Source: CAZCCM01 sp964616165 | GTDB lineage: Bacteria; Bacillota; Clostridia; TANB77; CAG-508 | Assembly (NCBI GenBank): GCA_964616165.1 | Contig: CAZTTS010000003.1 | Span: forward strand, 25,629-89,628 | DNA: 64,000 nt | Direction: 5' to 3' | Shown: positions 7,244 to 16,042 of the stretch, one piece after another | Numbering within the stretch: position 1 is the stretch's first letter | Layout of the letters: every line of letters begins with the position of its first letter | Notes under the pieces: generated by a model | Told to the model about the DNA's origin: nothing | Database searches by the model: none | The model's input: only the letters and a program-made list of their open reading frames with translations | Program-made: the position numbers and the translations under genes

Positions 7244-8902
7244 TTATTTTTTAATATCTTCTACTTTAGACTTAAAGTCGCTAATTTTATCCAATATTTC
7301 TCTTATCTCATCTTCGGTAACTTCTTTTTCTATAACATTTTCTTTTAATTCTGCAACCAATCTATCAATTGTTGTTGAAATTTTGTCTATTGTACTAACT
7401 GTATCAAGTTGTTCTAATCTTCTTCTTTCTAAGATTAAATCATCTGGAATTCTTAAACGTTCTACTCCATCTTTTAATATAAATGCATCGCCAAAAGCTG
7501 GGATAATTGTTTCAATTTTGAAAATATCTATAACCAAGTTTTTAAAATTTTCTAAAGCATTTTCTGCTCCATGTACCAAAAATATATTTCTTGGTTTTTT
7601 CTCAAAACTAGATATGAATTCTAATAAAAATTCTTGATCTGCATGTCCAGAATAAGCTTCGATATATTGTATTTCTGCATTAACTGCAATCTCTTCACCA
7701 AAGATTTTAACCTTTTTTTCACCACTTATAATGCCATGACCTAATGTTCCTGGAGCTTGATATCCTACAAAAAGTATTGTATTTTTGGGATTCCATAAAT
7801 TATGTTTTAAATGATGTTTAATTCTTCCAACTTCACACATACCTGATGCCGAAATTACTATTATTGGTTCTTTGGTAAAGTTTAAACTTTTTGATTCTTC
7901 TGCAGTTTTACTAAAATTTAGGCCCTTAAATTCTAATGGGTTATCACCAGAACTTAAATATTCTCTAACTTCTTCTCCAAACAAATCCATATTTCTTTGG
8001 AATATTTCAGTCGCTGATATAGCAAGCGGAGAATCAACATATACTTTAGCATTCATCAATTCCTCATATTGCTCTTTAAATATTTGTAATTGTTCTTCAT
8101 CTAAATTATCTTTTATTTTATTTATTTCATAAAGAATTTCTTGAGTTCTTCCTACTGCAAAAGATGGAATAACAACATTTCCTCCCCTTTTAAGAGTTTT
8201 TGAAACTATCTCTAAAAATAATTTAGCTTTTTCATCATTTCGTTCGTGTATTCTGTCTCCATAGGTTGCTTCCATAACTAAATAATCAGTTTCATCTACA
8301 AATTGTAACTTATCAAGTAATGTAATCTGATTATTTCCAATATCTCCAGTAAATACTATTTTTTCTTCTTTACCATCTTCTGTTATCCATAATTCAACTA
8401 TTGCAGATCCTAACATATGTCCTGCATCTGTGAATCTTGCTTTAATATTTTTATCTATTTGATAGATATTTTTATAATAAACCTTTTCAAATAATTCTAA
8501 AGAATCTACAGCATCTTGTGCAGTATATAATGGTTCGATTAGTTTTTTTCCTTCTCTTTTACGTTTTCTGCTTTTCCAGTCAGCTTCTTGTTCTTGTATA
8601 TATCCGCTATCTGCTAACATAATACTACATAGGTCTACAGTCGCTTTTGTGGCATATATTGGCCCTCTATAGCCTTCGTTATATAATTTAGGAATCCTAC
8701 CTGAATGATCTATATGTGCATGTGTTAAAATCATAAAGTCAATTGATTTTGGATCATATAGAAAATCATCATAATTTCTCTCTTCTTCTATTTCTTTACC
8801 TTGAATTAAACCACAGTCTATAAGAAACCTTTTATTATTTGTTTCAACTAAAAAATTTGATCCTGTAACAGCCTCTGCTGCACCTAAAAAAGTTATTTTC
8901 AT
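7244..8902 (-). CDS. Metallo-beta-lactamase/beta-CASP RNA-processing-type hydrolase
   Basis: 552 residues. Zinc motif THAHIDHSG (H61, H63, D65, H66), AGHMLGSA as motif III and TGDIGN as motif IV. MEATYGDR and PSFAVGRTQE then open the beta-CASP domain, with ISASGMCEVGR near residue 350 and YSGHADQ near 420. This is the Ysh1/CPSF73-like bacterial family (COG1236), longer than the usual 450 or so residues because of a C-terminal helical extension of roughly 90 residues. Probably a single- or double-strand ribonuclease; not RNase J, whose domain order differs. Ribosome site GGAGA before the ATG. Confidence 0.88.
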   Translation of the reverse strand: MKITFLGAAEAVTGSNFLVETNNKRFLIDCGLIQGKEIEEERNYDDFLYDPKSIDFMILTHAHIDHSGRIPKLYNEGYRGPIYATKATVDLCSIMLADSGYIQEQEADWKSRKRKREGKKLIEPLYTAQDAVDSLELFEKVYYKNIYQIDKNIKARFTDAGHMLGSAIVELWITEDGKEEKIVFTGDIGNNQITLLDKLQFVDETDYLVMEATYGDRIHERNDEKAKLFLEIVSKTLKRGGNVVIPSFAVGRTQEILYEINKIKDNLDEEQLQIFKEQYEELMNAKVYVDSPLAISATEIFQRNMDLFGEEVREYLSSGDNPLEFKGLNFSKTAEESKSLNFTKEPIIVISASGMCEVGRIKHHLKHNLWNPKNTILFVGYQAPGTLGHGIISGEKKVKIFGEEIAVNAEIQYIEAYSGHADQEFLLEFISSFEKKPRNIFLVHGAENALENFKNLVIDIFKIETIIPAFGDAFILKDGVERLRIPDDLILERRRLEQLDTVSTIDKISTTIDRLVAELKENVIEKEVTEDEIREILDKISDFKSKVEDIKK

Positions 8903-8983
8903 TTGTTCTCCATATTTCTTTTGATTTTTGTTTATTTTTTAAATCTTTTTTATCTTATACGATTTATTTAAATTTATCTTTTT

Positions 8984-9604
8984 TTACGATTTATTTCTCA
9001 TATCTCTTATTATATCTATTGCTTTTTGAGCAAAATATTCATCTTTAACATGTGGAATATTATATCCTTCTATTAGATTTATCATTTCTTGAGGAGTCTT
9101 AAGTACGATATTCCCCTTATTATCCTTGTTCTCTATTTCTAAATATAATCTATTATTAACCTGACTTATTATTATTTCGTATTTTCCATTAGTAAATGTT
9201 TGTGTATCTTGTTTTAATCTAAATAATTCAACATATCCTAGTTTTTTAAGTAAAACAAATGCTTCATCTACATCTTTAATTCTACAAACATATTTTGACT
9301 CATTTAAGATATTATTTTTATCATCAAATTCCTTGTCTTTTTTAACAATTTCTTTTCTTACTTCAGTTTCAGCTGCAAGTTTCGAGTCAATTATAAAGCT
9401 TCGTATCCTAACAGACATTTCTATTATGCGTCTTTCGTCATATTTATTAATATCATTAAATTCTTCTGGTATCATGTAAATATCATCTACAACAAAGTCC
9501 TCTGTCTTGCTATATCCATTTTTATTTAATATTTTAATTAATTCATCTCTTCCTACAGTAATTCTTATTGTAACCTCATGTTCACTATTAAATTCTTCTT
9601 CCAT
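8984..9604 (-). CDS. CYTH-domain protein (triphosphate tunnel type)
   Basis: 206 residues. It shows the CYTH pattern in order: a first strand EVTIRITV in place of the usual ExExK, VDDIYMIP, SVRIRS with alternating arginines, ETEVRKEIV, LGYVELFRLKQDTQTF and a last RLYLEIEN. CYTH proteins bind triphosphate substrates in a beta-tunnel (class IV adenylate cyclases, thiamine or inorganic triphosphatases). The altered first motif makes the activity uncertain. It follows the 523-residue unknown gene by 9 bases with a good AAGGAGG site, so the two form an operon. Confidence 0.65.
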   Translation of the reverse strand: MEEEFNSEHEVTIRITVGRDELIKILNKNGYSKTEDFVVDDIYMIPEEFNDINKYDERRIIEMSVRIRSFIIDSKLAAETEVRKEIVKKDKEFDDKNNILNESKYVCRIKDVDEAFVLLKKLGYVELFRLKQDTQTFTNGKYEIIISQVNNRLYLEIENKDNKGNIVLKTPQEMINLIEGYNIPHVKDEYFAQKAIDIIRDMRNKS

Positions 9605-9613
9605 ATTTCCTCC

Positions 9614-11185
9614 TTATAAAAAAAGCCTTGTTTTCTTTCTCAACTTAACAATTAGATCTGGTTGTCTATTTGTTTTAATTATTTCTTCTTGCTCTAAAGT
9701 ATCTCTGTCATAAATACGTATACCTAATGTCATTGGCTTATAATCTATTTCAACAAACAAATCTTCTAAATCCAACACTCTAGTGTCTAAAACTGTTGCA
9801 ATTAAATCATAATTTATATCAATATCATAACTCAACATTTGTATAGTTCCTAGTTCACAAAGTTTTGTAACTAGCATTTTTTCAATATTTTTAATTTTTT
9901 TATTTAATTTTTTAATATCTTTAATGCTTAACTTTTCATCTAATTTTAAAAATTTAAAATATCTAATTCTTTTTAAATCTAATAATATTTTAGAAGAACT
10001 TGTTTCTAATTCCATCTTATACAGCATTGCATCTAATATTGCTACTTGTAATTCAACAATATAGTCATGTAATTGTTTATTTTTATCAAAAGTTCTTATT
10101 TGTCTCTTTAATTCTTCCTTATATTCTAAAAATGTATTAGGTTTTTGTAACATGGTTAATAAGTCATACTTATTTAATGCTTTAACCCTTTCTTTTTCAA
10201 TCATATCTTTAAATAGTATTATAGAAGTTATTTTTTTATTTTGAGGTAATTTTTTATTCTTTTCTTTAAATCCTTCTACTAAAAGTTCATCATTACTTAA
10301 CATTAAATCAATACCAGATATTTTTTTGGTTAAAGCTTTTTTTTGTCTATTTACAGTTGTTAAAAATTTATTAGAATCTGACATAGTTTCTAATATCTTT
10401 TTCTTTTTTGCTATTTCTTTTTCTATCTTATCTTTATTTTTTACTGTTGGATACGCATAAATACTCCCATAAAATGCATCTAATACTTTATTAGCATGCG
10501 CTTCTCCAAATTGTTTGATTAAGCTTAATTTTATTTCTTTAATATAATCAGGTAGATTAATATTTTGATTTTGCCATTGAAACATAAAGTCTGCACCTAC
10601 TAACCATATTAAGTTTTCATACAAAACATTTTTAATATATGGAAATTTTAAAGCTGGATTGGAAAACCAAGAAAAACCTCTAAAGTCTCTCATAATTTCT
10701 ATAGAATTTAAAATAGATCCCTCTTCTAAAATACTTTGAAATGCATCTTTAAAAACATACTCATCTTTAATATAAAAATATTTGGGTTGTATTTCAATAA
10801 TAGAACGATATAATTCAGTAGGAGATAGTTGTGTTACTATTGTTTTTGTTTTTTCATTTACTTCTCTTTTTAATAATTCTTTATTTTGCTTCTTTATTGG
10901 TTGAATTCCCGTTTTACCTAAATCCTCTTTTTTTATATCAAATATATTTTCTTTAATAATCTCTATGGATTCAACATTGTTTTTGATATTATTCAAAAAA
11001 TTTATTATGATTTTATGTTTATCTAGAACATTAACCTTAACCTTTTCATAGTCTGGATAAATATCATTTAAATGGTTTAGAATTAATAAAAGAAGATTGT
11101 TCACTTCTACAGAAAAGCTTTTCTTTTTAAGAATTTCTTCTAAAATTTTATTATATTTCTTTGATGATTCAAGAAATAATTTCAA
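9614..11185 (-). CDS. Unknown 523-residue protein
   Basis: Starts with TTG; GGGAGG lies four bases upstream, so the start is well supported. Lys/Ile/Leu-rich and apparently all-helical at both ends, with no signal peptide, membrane segment or catalytic motif I recognise. A more conserved-looking block (about residues 130-235) contains IIEIQPKYFYIKDEY, FRGFSWFSNPALKFPY and LIWLVGADFMFQW. A Lys-rich helical segment (about 255-300) follows, and a possible small beta-domain lies at the C-terminus (about 455-523). It is transcribed first in a two-gene unit with a CYTH protein, so a link to nucleotide or triphosphate chemistry is possible but unproven. Confidence 0.8.
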   Translation of the reverse strand: MKLFLESSKKYNKILEEILKKKSFSVEVNNLLLLILNHLNDIYPDYEKVKVNVLDKHKIIINFLNNIKNNVESIEIIKENIFDIKKEDLGKTGIQPIKKQNKELLKREVNEKTKTIVTQLSPTELYRSIIEIQPKYFYIKDEYVFKDAFQSILEEGSILNSIEIMRDFRGFSWFSNPALKFPYIKNVLYENLIWLVGADFMFQWQNQNINLPDYIKEIKLSLIKQFGEAHANKVLDAFYGSIYAYPTVKNKDKIEKEIAKKKKILETMSDSNKFLTTVNRQKKALTKKISGIDLMLSNDELLVEGFKEKNKKLPQNKKITSIILFKDMIEKERVKALNKYDLLTMLQKPNTFLEYKEELKRQIRTFDKNKQLHDYIVELQVAILDAMLYKMELETSSSKILLDLKRIRYFKFLKLDEKLSIKDIKKLNKKIKNIEKMLVTKLCELGTIQMLSYDIDINYDLIATVLDTRVLDLEDLFVEIDYKPMTLGIRIYDRDTLEQEEIIKTNRQPDLIVKLRKKTRLFL

Positions 11186-11370
11186 TATTCCTCCCTTTTT
11201 TAAGCTTGTATATCTTTCAACTTAGGCTTTAAACACATTTATACATATATTACTATATTTATATTTTATTTTAATTATGCTAACTATATTTTACTTAATT
11301 TTGAGTGTATTGTCTAATATGTATAAAAATATTTTTTATTGAAAATTTTAATACATTTTAAGCAATTAGG

Positions 11371-11456
11371 AACAAATAAATCATCGATAAACAAATAAAT
11401 TATTGGTATATAAATAAATTATTTATATGCAAATAAATTCTTAAAAAACAAATAAA
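11371..11456. repeat. Degenerate 18-20 bp tandem repeat
   Basis: Five copies of a core close to AACAAATAAAT begin at about 11371, 11390, 11410, 11429 and 11447, a spacing of 18-20 bases (close to two helical turns). The copies share the core but differ in the linkers. Confidence 0.6.
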
Positions 11457-11484
11457 AAATGCTAACTTGTTTTAATAGTTAACA
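11450..11484 (-). terminator. Terminator of ftsK
   Basis: Minus-strand TGTTAACT-loop-AGTTAGCA (8-bp stem with one G-U pair) followed by TTTTTTATTT, about 35 bases after the ftsK stop. Confidence 0.65.
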
Positions 11485-11516
11485 TTTTATTAATAAAATC
11501 TATATTTCAAAGATTC

Positions 11517-13958
11517 TTAATTGTCTTCATATTCATATTCATCTACATCTTCATCTTCATCGTCTTCTTCTGCTTGATTAGATTCTTCAACTAATTTAGC
11601 TTTTAAACTTTGCCATTCAGCTCCTGAAATAAGCACATTTCTTGATTGATTTCCTTGTTGTTTAGAGATTATTCCCATCTCTTCAATTTGATCAATAATT
11701 CTTCCAGCTCTAGAATCTCCCATCCTATATTTTCTTCTTATTAAAGATATTGATGCTCTCTCTTCTTCAACAAACAAATCAATAATTTCAAAAATTAAAT
11801 CTCGATCTTCTTCATCCGTTTGTTTTATATCTTTAATTTCTGATTTTTTATCTTTATCAACTTTTCCTTCTTTTTCAGCCATTTTTTGTTCAGCATTTTC
11901 TATTAATCTATATGCAGCTTCTGGTGCTTCCTTCCTTCTTATTTTGCTCATCACAGTATTTATTTCTTTTTCAGAAATAAATGCTCCCTGTACTCTAATA
12001 GGTCTTGTTGCACCTATAGGATAATACAACATATCCCCTTTACCAAGAAGTTTTTCTGCACCACTTTGATCTAAAATTGTTCTTGAATCTATTTGTGATG
12101 TAACTGCAAATGCTATCCTTGTTGGCATATTAGCTTTAATTAAGCCTGTAATAACATCAACTGAAGGTCTTTGAGTTGCAACAACTAAATGTATTCCTGC
12201 AGCTCTACCCATTTGTGCTATTCTGCAAATTGCAGCCTCAACATCTTTGGCTGCTGTCATCATAAGGTCTGCTAACTCATCTATTATTACTACAATATAC
12301 GGAATTTTTTCTACACTTTTTTCATTAAAACTGTCAATATTTTTAGCTCCAGCTTTTGCAAATAATTGGAATCTCCTAGTCATTTCATGAAGAACAATAT
12401 TTAAAACTGCTAAAGCTTGTTTAGAATCTGTAATAACTTCCGGTACTGCTAAATGTGGCAAATCATTATATATAGAAAGTTCTACTACTTTTGGATCTAT
12501 TAAAATTAGCTTTGTTTCACTAGGTTTCGCATTATATATAATACTATTTATAATAGTGTTTATACAAACAGATTTACCAGATCCTGTTGAGCCAGCAATT
12601 AAAATATGTGGCATTTTAGCAATATCTGCAACCATGTATTCTCCAGAAGTAGCTTTCCCAAGAGCAAAGGCTATTTTAGATTTTTCTTCAACAAATTCTT
12701 TAGATTCAATAACATCTTTAAGGCTTACAATTTCTCTAACTTCATTTGGAACTTCAATACCAACTGCTTGTTTCCCTGGTATGGGAGCTTCAATTCTTAA
12801 AGATTGAGCAGCTAAATTAAGAGCAATATCATCAGATAAACCTGCAATTTTATTAACTCTTACGCCTTCTGCAGGTGTAAGTTCATATCTTGTAACTGCA
12901 GGTCCTATAGAAACATCATCTACTCTTGCTGATACCCCAAAACTATATAGTGTTTGTTGAATCTTTTTTGCTGTTTTTTCTATCATTTTTTTAGAATCCG
13001 TTAAAGATATTGGTTTACCTTTTCTTAATAATGTTAGTACTGGACTTAGATAATTTTTATCTTCTTCTGTAACTTCAAAATTAGATAATGCTCCTTCAGA
13101 AACATCAATATCTAACTTTTTTTCTTCTTTCTTATCATCAGAACGTTTTTCGCCTTTTATTGTTGCACTCGCATCTAGTTCTGGACTATCTTCTATATGG
13201 TGTGAATCATTGTCTACTCCCATATTTTTTGATTTCAAGAACATTCTTTCAATAAAAGACGGTCTATCTTCAACTTCTGAGTCTACGGTTTTGTCCAAAT
13301 TAAATCTTAACTGATCTTCTAATTCCTCTTTTTCTCTAAGTTTTTCTTCTCTAGCTCTTGCCTTTTCCCTTTCTTTTTCTCTTTTTATTCTTTCTTTTTC
13401 TCTTCTTTTATATCTTTCTTCTCTTAAATCTCTTCTTTCATCAAGTTTATCTCTTAAATATATAGTAGGGCTACCTGCAAAAGTAGTAAATGTTAAAATA
13501 AGTGCTGAAACTGCTAAAATTATTCCTGCACCTACTAAGCCAAATAATTTTACAAAAGGTATTGCTACTATGGCACCTACTGCTCCTCCTGCAACTCCTA
13601 CTTTCCCTAATTCATAAGAATCTACAATAACTTTCATAATATTTGCATCTATTGAAATATTCTCTTTTGATATTTCTAGAATTGTTAATAGTGAACAAAG
13701 AATAATTATTATTAAAATAAATTGCGTTATTCTCGTTGTATATGATTTCTTCTCTTCTCTTGCAGTAGCAAAAGCTAAAAAGAAAACACCAATTGGAATA
13801 AGATACTTAACCGAACCGACAGCACCACCAATAACAGGTGATATTACTTCACCAATATATCCTGTTTTTAAATATATTATTATTGCTGTTACGACAGATA
13901 TTATTAAAAGAATAATGAATATCGCATCTATGCTTTTTTTGTTCTTTTTTCTTGCCAA
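11517..13958 (-). CDS. ftsK: DNA translocase FtsK/SpoIIIE
   Basis: 813 residues from a TTG start (13958) that has AGGAGG six bases upstream; a longer frame opening with GTG would overlap this ribosome site. Four membrane helices in the first 170 residues, an Arg/Lys/Glu-rich linker (about 175-230), then the motor with Walker A GSTGSGKSV (near 456) and Walker B VVIIDELADLMM (near 564). The C-terminal gamma winged helix (RRKYRMGDSRAGRIIDQIEE) recognises polar sequences. An acidic tail EDDEDEDVDEYEYEDN follows. It pumps chromosome DNA through the septum. One such protein serves FtsK or SpoIIIE roles; which one cannot be told here. Confidence 0.95.
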   Translation of the reverse strand: MARKKNKKSIDAIFIILLIISVVTAIIIYLKTGYIGEVISPVIGGAVGSVKYLIPIGVFFLAFATAREEKKSYTTRITQFILIIIILCSLLTILEISKENISIDANIMKVIVDSYELGKVGVAGGAVGAIVAIPFVKLFGLVGAGIILAVSALILTFTTFAGSPTIYLRDKLDERRDLREERYKRREKERIKREKEREKARAREEKLREKEELEDQLRFNLDKTVDSEVEDRPSFIERMFLKSKNMGVDNDSHHIEDSPELDASATIKGEKRSDDKKEEKKLDIDVSEGALSNFEVTEEDKNYLSPVLTLLRKGKPISLTDSKKMIEKTAKKIQQTLYSFGVSARVDDVSIGPAVTRYELTPAEGVRVNKIAGLSDDIALNLAAQSLRIEAPIPGKQAVGIEVPNEVREIVSLKDVIESKEFVEEKSKIAFALGKATSGEYMVADIAKMPHILIAGSTGSGKSVCINTIINSIIYNAKPSETKLILIDPKVVELSIYNDLPHLAVPEVITDSKQALAVLNIVLHEMTRRFQLFAKAGAKNIDSFNEKSVEKIPYIVVIIDELADLMMTAAKDVEAAICRIAQMGRAAGIHLVVATQRPSVDVITGLIKANMPTRIAFAVTSQIDSRTILDQSGAEKLLGKGDMLYYPIGATRPIRVQGAFISEKEINTVMSKIRRKEAPEAAYRLIENAEQKMAEKEGKVDKDKKSEIKDIKQTDEEDRDLIFEIIDLFVEEERASISLIRRKYRMGDSRAGRIIDQIEEMGIISKQQGNQSRNVLISGAEWQSLKAKLVEESNQAEEDDEDEDVDEYEYEDN

Positions 13959-13970
13959 GTATTTCCTCCT

Positions 13971-13999
13971 ATATAAAAGGAAAGACACTCTGCTTTCCT
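13971..13999 (-). terminator. Weak hairpin between the coiled-coil gene and ftsK
   Basis: Minus-strand AGGAAAG-loop-CTTTCCT followed by TTTATAT, located between the stop of the coiled-coil gene and the ftsK ribosome site. It may partly terminate the upstream unit or modulate ftsK readthrough. Confidence 0.4.
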
Positions 14000-14477
14000 A
14001 TCTAAATTCATTTCTATTTTCTTTGAGTGTATTTAAAGCAGAATTTATTAGATTTTGGCTTTCATTTAAATGTTCACTTAAATCTTTTATTTTGTTTTCA
14101 GCCTCTGATAAGATTTCATCAGTATATGCTTTTGTACCTTCTGTTATTTCTCTACTATGCTTCTTAGCTTCATCAATAATTTGATCTTGTCTAAGATATG
14201 CTTGTTTTGTTATTTCATGTTCATCTATCATTTCAATGATTCTATTTTCAGCTTCTTTAACTATATCTTCTGCTTCTTTGTTAGCTTCTTGTAAAATTCT
14301 AGTTCTCTCTTCTTTAATCCACTTAGCTTGCTTCATTTCGTCTGGCATTTTTCTTTTAATTTCTTCTAGAATTTGCTCTAAAACTTCTACATCCACAATA
14401 CGTCTAGTTGAAAATGGTATACTTCTACCATCTTCTATTAAGCTTTCTATTTCGTCAAGCAGTTCAAATACTTCCAT
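13998..14477 (-). CDS. Coiled-coil protein (ATP-synthase-b-like), unknown role
   Basis: 159 residues, almost wholly helical. A short N-terminal motif (DEIESLIEDGRSIPFSTRRIVD) precedes a long coiled coil with repeated EA/KEAE heptads like subunit b/E stalks. Proteins of this type sit beside rsmD in Clostridia and are often labelled ATPase from this stalk-like similarity, but there is no nucleotide-binding motif. A cell-division or envelope scaffold role (DivIVA/SepF-like behaviour) is conceivable given the ftsK neighbour, but is only inference. It starts 2 bases after the rsmD stop. Confidence 0.75.
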   Translation of the reverse strand: MEVFELLDEIESLIEDGRSIPFSTRRIVDVEVLEQILEEIKRKMPDEMKQAKWIKEERTRILQEANKEAEDIVKEAENRIIEMIDEHEITKQAYLRQDQIIDEAKKHSREITEGTKAYTDEILSEAENKIKDLSEHLNESQNLINSALNTLKENRNEFR

Positions 14478-14479
14478 TT

Positions 14480-15022
14480 TTACCTCTTTTTTTCTTCTAG
14501 AAATATTATATAAGGTCTTCCATATTTCCTTTTATCAATAATAGTAAAATCTTTAAATTCTTCAAAATCTATTTCTGTTTCATAAATTATTAATCCTGAA
14601 GCTTTTAAAATTTCTTTATCCTTAATTATCTTTAGTATTTTCTCTATATTATATTCATATGGTGGATCTAAAAATATTAAATCAAATTTTTTCTCTGTTG
14701 TTTTTAAATAATCCACTGCATCAATATAATATAATTCAGCATTTTTGCCTATTTCATTATGCGTTTTTGTAATGTTTTTTTTAATAATTTCTACAGACTC
14801 TTTATCATTGTCACAAAAAGTTACACAAGATGCTCCTCTACTTAAAGATTCTAAACCCAAAGCGCCTGAACCAGCATATAAATCTAATACTTCTGAATCT
14901 ATTATTTTTTCAGATATTATACTAAATATTGCTTCTTTTGCTCTATCAGATGTTGGCCTTGTGGTTTCACCTTTTTTAGTAAATAGTTTTATGCCCTTGC
15001 CTTTTCCTGTAATTATTCGCAT
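14480..15022 (-). CDS. rsmD: 16S rRNA (guanine966-N2)-methyltransferase RsmD
   Basis: 180 residues. RIITGKGKG opening, RPTSDRAKEAIFSII, SAM motif LDLYAGSGALGLESLSRGA and catalytic FDLIFLDPPY (near residue 119) are diagnostic. It methylates G966 of 16S rRNA in the 30S subunit. First gene of a unit with the coiled-coil protein and probably ftsK. The short, AT-rich upstream region carries inverted TTGTAA sites. Confidence 0.95.
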   Translation of the reverse strand: MRIITGKGKGIKLFTKKGETTRPTSDRAKEAIFSIISEKIIDSEVLDLYAGSGALGLESLSRGASCVTFCDNDKESVEIIKKNITKTHNEIGKNAELYYIDAVDYLKTTEKKFDLIFLDPPYEYNIEKILKIIKDKEILKASGLIIYETEIDFEEFKDFTIIDKRKYGRPYIIFLEEKKR

Positions 15023-15088
15023 ATTTTTCCTTCGTTTGATAGTTTCATTTTATATTATAAGGCGCATAAGTCAATAAAATTAATGAAA

Positions 15089-15136
15089 TTGTAACTCATA
15101 ATTAATGATTACAACATTATAATGTCTTTTTGTAAT
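15089..15136. promoter_or_regulatory. Array of inverted TTGTAA half-sites
   Basis: TTGTAA at 15089-15094, TTACAA at 15109-15114 and TTGTAA at 15131-15135 region, alternating in orientation with centres about 20-21 bases apart. The first two also form an inverted repeat (TTGTAAcTCAT / ATGATTACAA). It lies between the divergent rsmD and the small plus-strand gene; a regulator site is possible. Confidence 0.35.
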
Positions 15137-15190
15137 ATAAAATTGGCATTTAGTAATATCACTGTTAAAATTAAAACATAAATGATATTA

Positions 15191-15226
15191 TATATTTAAT
15201 AATATATTTAATAATATACTTATTAA
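15191..15226. repeat. 12-bp tandem repeat, A/T only
   Basis: TATATTTAATAA occurs twice perfectly in tandem (15191-15214) and is followed by the variant TATACTTATTAA. It is in the upstream region of the small plus-strand membrane gene. Confidence 0.6.
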
Positions 15227-15280
15227 TATTGTAGAATGTATTTTGAATATATAGACAAATACACTAAGAAAGGATCTTAA

Positions 15281-15598
15281 ATGGAAGAAAATAATAAAGA
15301 AATAAATGAAGAACTTAATGAGAAAACTAATAAAGAAAATGAAGGAAGTAATGACAATTTGGAAACAAATTTTAATAATGAAAATCTAAAAAATAAGAAT
15401 CCAATTATTAAATATTTTTTCATTATAGTTTTAATGGTAGTATTAACACCTTTAATTCATTTCTCTACAACAAAACTATTATATAAATTAGTTGAGGATA
15501 TACCAAATGAAAAAATATATGAAAGAAATAATATAGAAAACACCGAAGAGATTGAAAACAATCTTATAGAGAATACTAAAGATGTTGAGAATGAATAG
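15281..15598 (+). CDS. Small acidic single-pass membrane protein, unknown
   Basis: 105 residues. A Glu/Asn-rich N-terminal half (about 40 residues), a PIIKYFFIIVLMVVLTPLIH membrane helix (about 47-66), then an Asn/Glu-rich tail ending KDVENE. No family recognised. Ribosome site AAGAAAGGA upstream of the ATG, and a strong terminator follows. One of only five plus-strand genes. The low-complexity flanks suggest an anchor or adaptor, but nothing in the sequence shows its job. Confidence 0.6.
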   Translation: MEENNKEINEELNEKTNKENEGSNDNLETNFNNENLKNKNPIIKYFFIIVLMVVLTPLIHFSTTKLLYKLVEDIPNEKIYERNNIENTEEIENNLIENTKDVENE

Positions 15599-15642
15599 AT
15601 GATTCTATAAATAAATAAATGAATGAATGATTTTATAAATAG

Positions 15643-15674
15643 AAAAGAAAACTAATAACAGTTTTCTTTTTTTA
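15643..15674 (+). terminator. Terminator of the small plus-strand membrane gene
   Basis: Perfect 11-bp stem AAAAGAAAACT / AGTTTTCTTTT with a 6-base loop, running into a T tract. A-rich on its other side, so it may also act on the minus strand. Confidence 0.75.
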
Positions 15675-15709
15675 TCTTTAAATTTTATTATATAGCTTTA
15701 ATGATTATA

Positions 15710-15745
15710 CTAACTAACTGAGTAACTGAGTAACTAACTAATTAT
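15710..15745. repeat. Tetranucleotide tandem repeat giving stop codons in all plus-strand frames
   Basis: Units TAAC, TAAC, TGAG, TAAC, TGAG, TAAC, TAAC, TAAT in tandem. Because the period is four, the TAA/TGA triplets fall in all three plus-strand frames. It lies just downstream of the xseB stop codon. Confidence 0.8.
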
Positions 15746-15753
15746 CTAACCAA

Positions 15754-15990
15754 TTAATCATCTTGTCTTTGATATTCAACTTCATCTATTTTCCCATCTT
15801 TATTTACAAGTTCTGTAATCTTTTTTTCAGCTTTATCTAATGTTTCATTACATTTTTTAGATATTTTCATACCCTCTTCGAACTTTTTAACAGATGCTTC
15901 TAAAGTTAATTCACCTTTTTCTAATTCTTCTGCAATTTTATTTAATTCTTCTAGTTCTTCTTCAAAACTTTTTTCTTTTTTATCTGCCAT
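15754..15990 (-). CDS. xseB: Exodeoxyribonuclease VII small subunit
   Basis: 78 residues with the family core SFEEELEELNKIAEELEKGELTLEASVKKFEEGMKI (split over two antiparallel helices) and a Glu/Asp tail. It assembles with XseA to degrade single-stranded DNA from both ends. It is separated from xseA by a membrane-protein gene, which is unusual. Ribosome site GAGAAGGA. Last gene of the asp23-amaP-nusB-xseA unit; isoprenoid genes that often follow are absent. Confidence 0.92.
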   Translation of the reverse strand: MADKKEKSFEEELEELNKIAEELEKGELTLEASVKKFEEGMKISKKCNETLDKAEKKITELVNKDGKIDEVEYQRQDD

Positions 15991-16042
15991 AATTACATCC
16001 TTCTCTTATTTATTAATTTTTATATTAATTCCTATGTTAATT

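Larger units (their letters stand above)
11186..11516. other. 331-bp intergenic region with degenerate repeats
   Basis: No open frame with a ribosome site was found. The left half should hold the promoter of the 523-residue gene. The right half holds five degenerate repeats (11371-11456) and the ftsK terminator. Confidence 0.7.
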
